Below are positions 63,001 through 64,000 of a stretch of 64,000 nucleotides of DNA, piece after piece (position 1 is the first letter of the stretch; the number at the start of each line of letters is the position of its first letter). The notes beneath the pieces are model-generated. The model was given only the letters and a program-made list of their open reading frames with translations. It made no database searches and was not told where the DNA came from. Origin of the DNA: Carya illinoinensis (lineage: Eukaryota; Streptophyta; Magnoliopsida; Fagales; Juglandaceae); the NCBI RefSeq assembly GCF_018687715.1, contig NC_056764.1:9738501-9802500 (forward strand), written 5' to 3'. Made by a program: the position numbers and the translations under genes.

Positions 63001-64000
63001 CTCCTCCTCCTTTACTCTTCCTCCTCTCCTCCTTACTTCCTCCTCCTCCCTATTCCATGTTTGTTCCTCCAAGATATTATTTGTATTTTATATTTTTAAA
63101 TATTATATTATTAGTGGTTGGATGTGATTCGTCATTCAGTATTTCTTTCTCAATTCTTTTGGTTTTTTAATTTTAACTTATAAAGCTTGAGATTTGTTTA
63201 GGGATGCCTTAGGGCTTAGGCATGTACAACTTTGATTACATTGGCTTAGCGGCTAGCCTTAAGTTTTGATCCATAGAAGACAAATGCTCCCTGAGTCTAT
63301 GAAGGCATTTTGTGCTCCTCATTTTGTTTGTATAAAATATTATTTATAGGTCATAGCCCTTCATTGAGTAATATATTTTCATATTGATGCAAGGAGGGAG
63401 GGATGAAACAAGGTTGATTTGGGTATTGATATTTATTTCCCTTATTTGCATGTTTTATGAACTTTCCCATTTATTTTACATTATATTGTCTAGATAATGT
63501 GGAAGTTCAAACGTGACCTCCTTTATTGACTCTAGGTTTATATATTTCCTCGTAGATTAATCATACTGTTCCAATATTAGTTGCATTATTTGTAGTTCTT
63601 TAGGATTGTGACATAGTGCAGATTTTCCATACCAGTTGATACAGTTTTTGCAATGAATCAACAAACTTTTTGAGAATTGAAGACGGAAGATACTTGCCAT
63701 ATTCATGTAATATATCGAGTGAGGGAAACGTATTTAGTTTTTTTATTAATATATTTTATTTTCTTTGAGTGTTCTTTTTTTTTGCAATGCATAATAAGAG
63801 GAACTTTTTTTTAACAGTCAGTTATTGTAAAAGTAATATCATAGAATAAAATTTCCTATATTTTTTGTGTTAATAGTTTTTCCCCCCTCACCTACTCCAT
63901 TTCTTATACTCTTCTGTTCGTTCATTCGTCCACTCTTCCTACTCTCCTCTATTCCAATCTTCCTACTCTCCACCTCGCTTTCTCCTTCTCCTCCAATCTT
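60017..64000 (+). repeat. Tandem array of about 1.0-1.08-kb units (macrosatellite), continues past the window
   Basis: The landmark TACAAAGCTTGAGATTTG occurs at 60041, 61041, 62100 and (as TATAAAGCTT) 63179, giving periods of 1,000, 1,059 and 1,079 bp. Each unit has about 640 bp of shared AT-rich sequence (blocks GGCTAGC.TTCAGTTTTGAT, GGCATTTTGTGCT, CTCATTTTGTTTGTATAAAA, GACCTCC.T.ATTGACTCTA, TGCAATGGATCAACAAAC-type), then a polypyrimidine tract, then about 100 bp including TATTATTTGTATTTTGTTTT and GTGGTTGGATGTGATTCG. The first unit lacks about 60 bp around 60290. Open frames in it are low-complexity translations of the pyrimidine tract and not genes. Confidence 0.95.
60660..60935 (+). repeat. 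Polypyrimidine tract, unit 1
   Basis: About 275 bases almost entirely C and T in the pattern CTCCTCCTCC/ACTCTTCC. Equivalent tracts are at about 61715-61990, 62800-63065 and from about 63880 to the window end. Confidence 0.9.

Noticed and set aside
60628..63127. Several Leu/Ser/Pro-rich open frames of 60-136 codons
   Set aside because: They are translations of the polypyrimidine tracts of the tandem array. Different frames are open in the same place and no start or splice context supports them.
1..64000. CRISPR arrays, bacterial operons, tRNA or rRNA genes
   Set aside because: None was seen. The tandem repeats here are far too long for CRISPR, and no tRNA-like cloverleaf other than the SINE candidate was noticed.

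Overview
The window is plant nuclear DNA, from a eudicot and probably a woody one. It is AT-rich, carries several intron-containing plant genes and is dominated by plant transposable elements (a Copia LTR element, LINEs, two TRIMs, MITEs, two gene-capturing DNA transposons). The MITE and LINE types suggest a Fagales tree such as walnut or hickory. That is an impression, not a demonstrated identification.

Layout. 1.8-3.8 kb: dead LINE fragment, minus strand. 4.6-10.0 kb: an SDIR1-type membrane RING E3 ligase gene with eight coding exons and a 5'UTR intron that holds a miniature LTR element (TRIM). 11.5-13.5 kb: a two-exon ZIP2-like metal transporter. 14.6-18.1 kb: a MULE-like foldback element with a 9-bp target duplication; it carries two oppositely oriented fragments of a plastid-type 3-phosphoglycerate dehydrogenase gene and a nested MITE. 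18.2-23.96 kb: a complete LINE with matching 16-bp target duplications and two frameshifts. 25.0-26.1 kb: a hAT-like element carrying cationic amino acid transporter fragments, part of them in triplicate. 28.5-31.5 kb: a six-exon laccase with a miR397-type target site. 34.3-34.8 kb: a DVL/ROTUNDIFOLIA-like small polypeptide gene, minus strand. 38.4-38.7 kb: a second TRIM. 40.5-40.95 kb: a MIR172 gene, minus strand. 42.4-47 kb: MITE, dead LINE and an unidentified retroposon. 50.1-55.7 kb: a Copia element inserted inside a SIAMESE-RELATED cell-cycle inhibitor gene. 57-59.7 kb: MITE and LINE debris. 60.0-64.0 kb: a tandem array of about 1.0-1.08 kb units, each with a long polypyrimidine tract, running off the window.

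The host genes do not form a pathway. They are ordinary single genes: stress/ABA signalling ligase, Zn/Fe-family transporter, lignin laccase, growth-regulating small polypeptide, phase-change microRNA and CDK inhibitor. The unusual material is in the elements. Two different DNA transposons have picked up host gene pieces, one of them arranged so that a transcript could fold back on itself. A third element has split the CDK inhibitor at an exactly reconstructable in-frame site.

Exon boundaries were read by eye from splice sites and protein continuity. No database search was possible.
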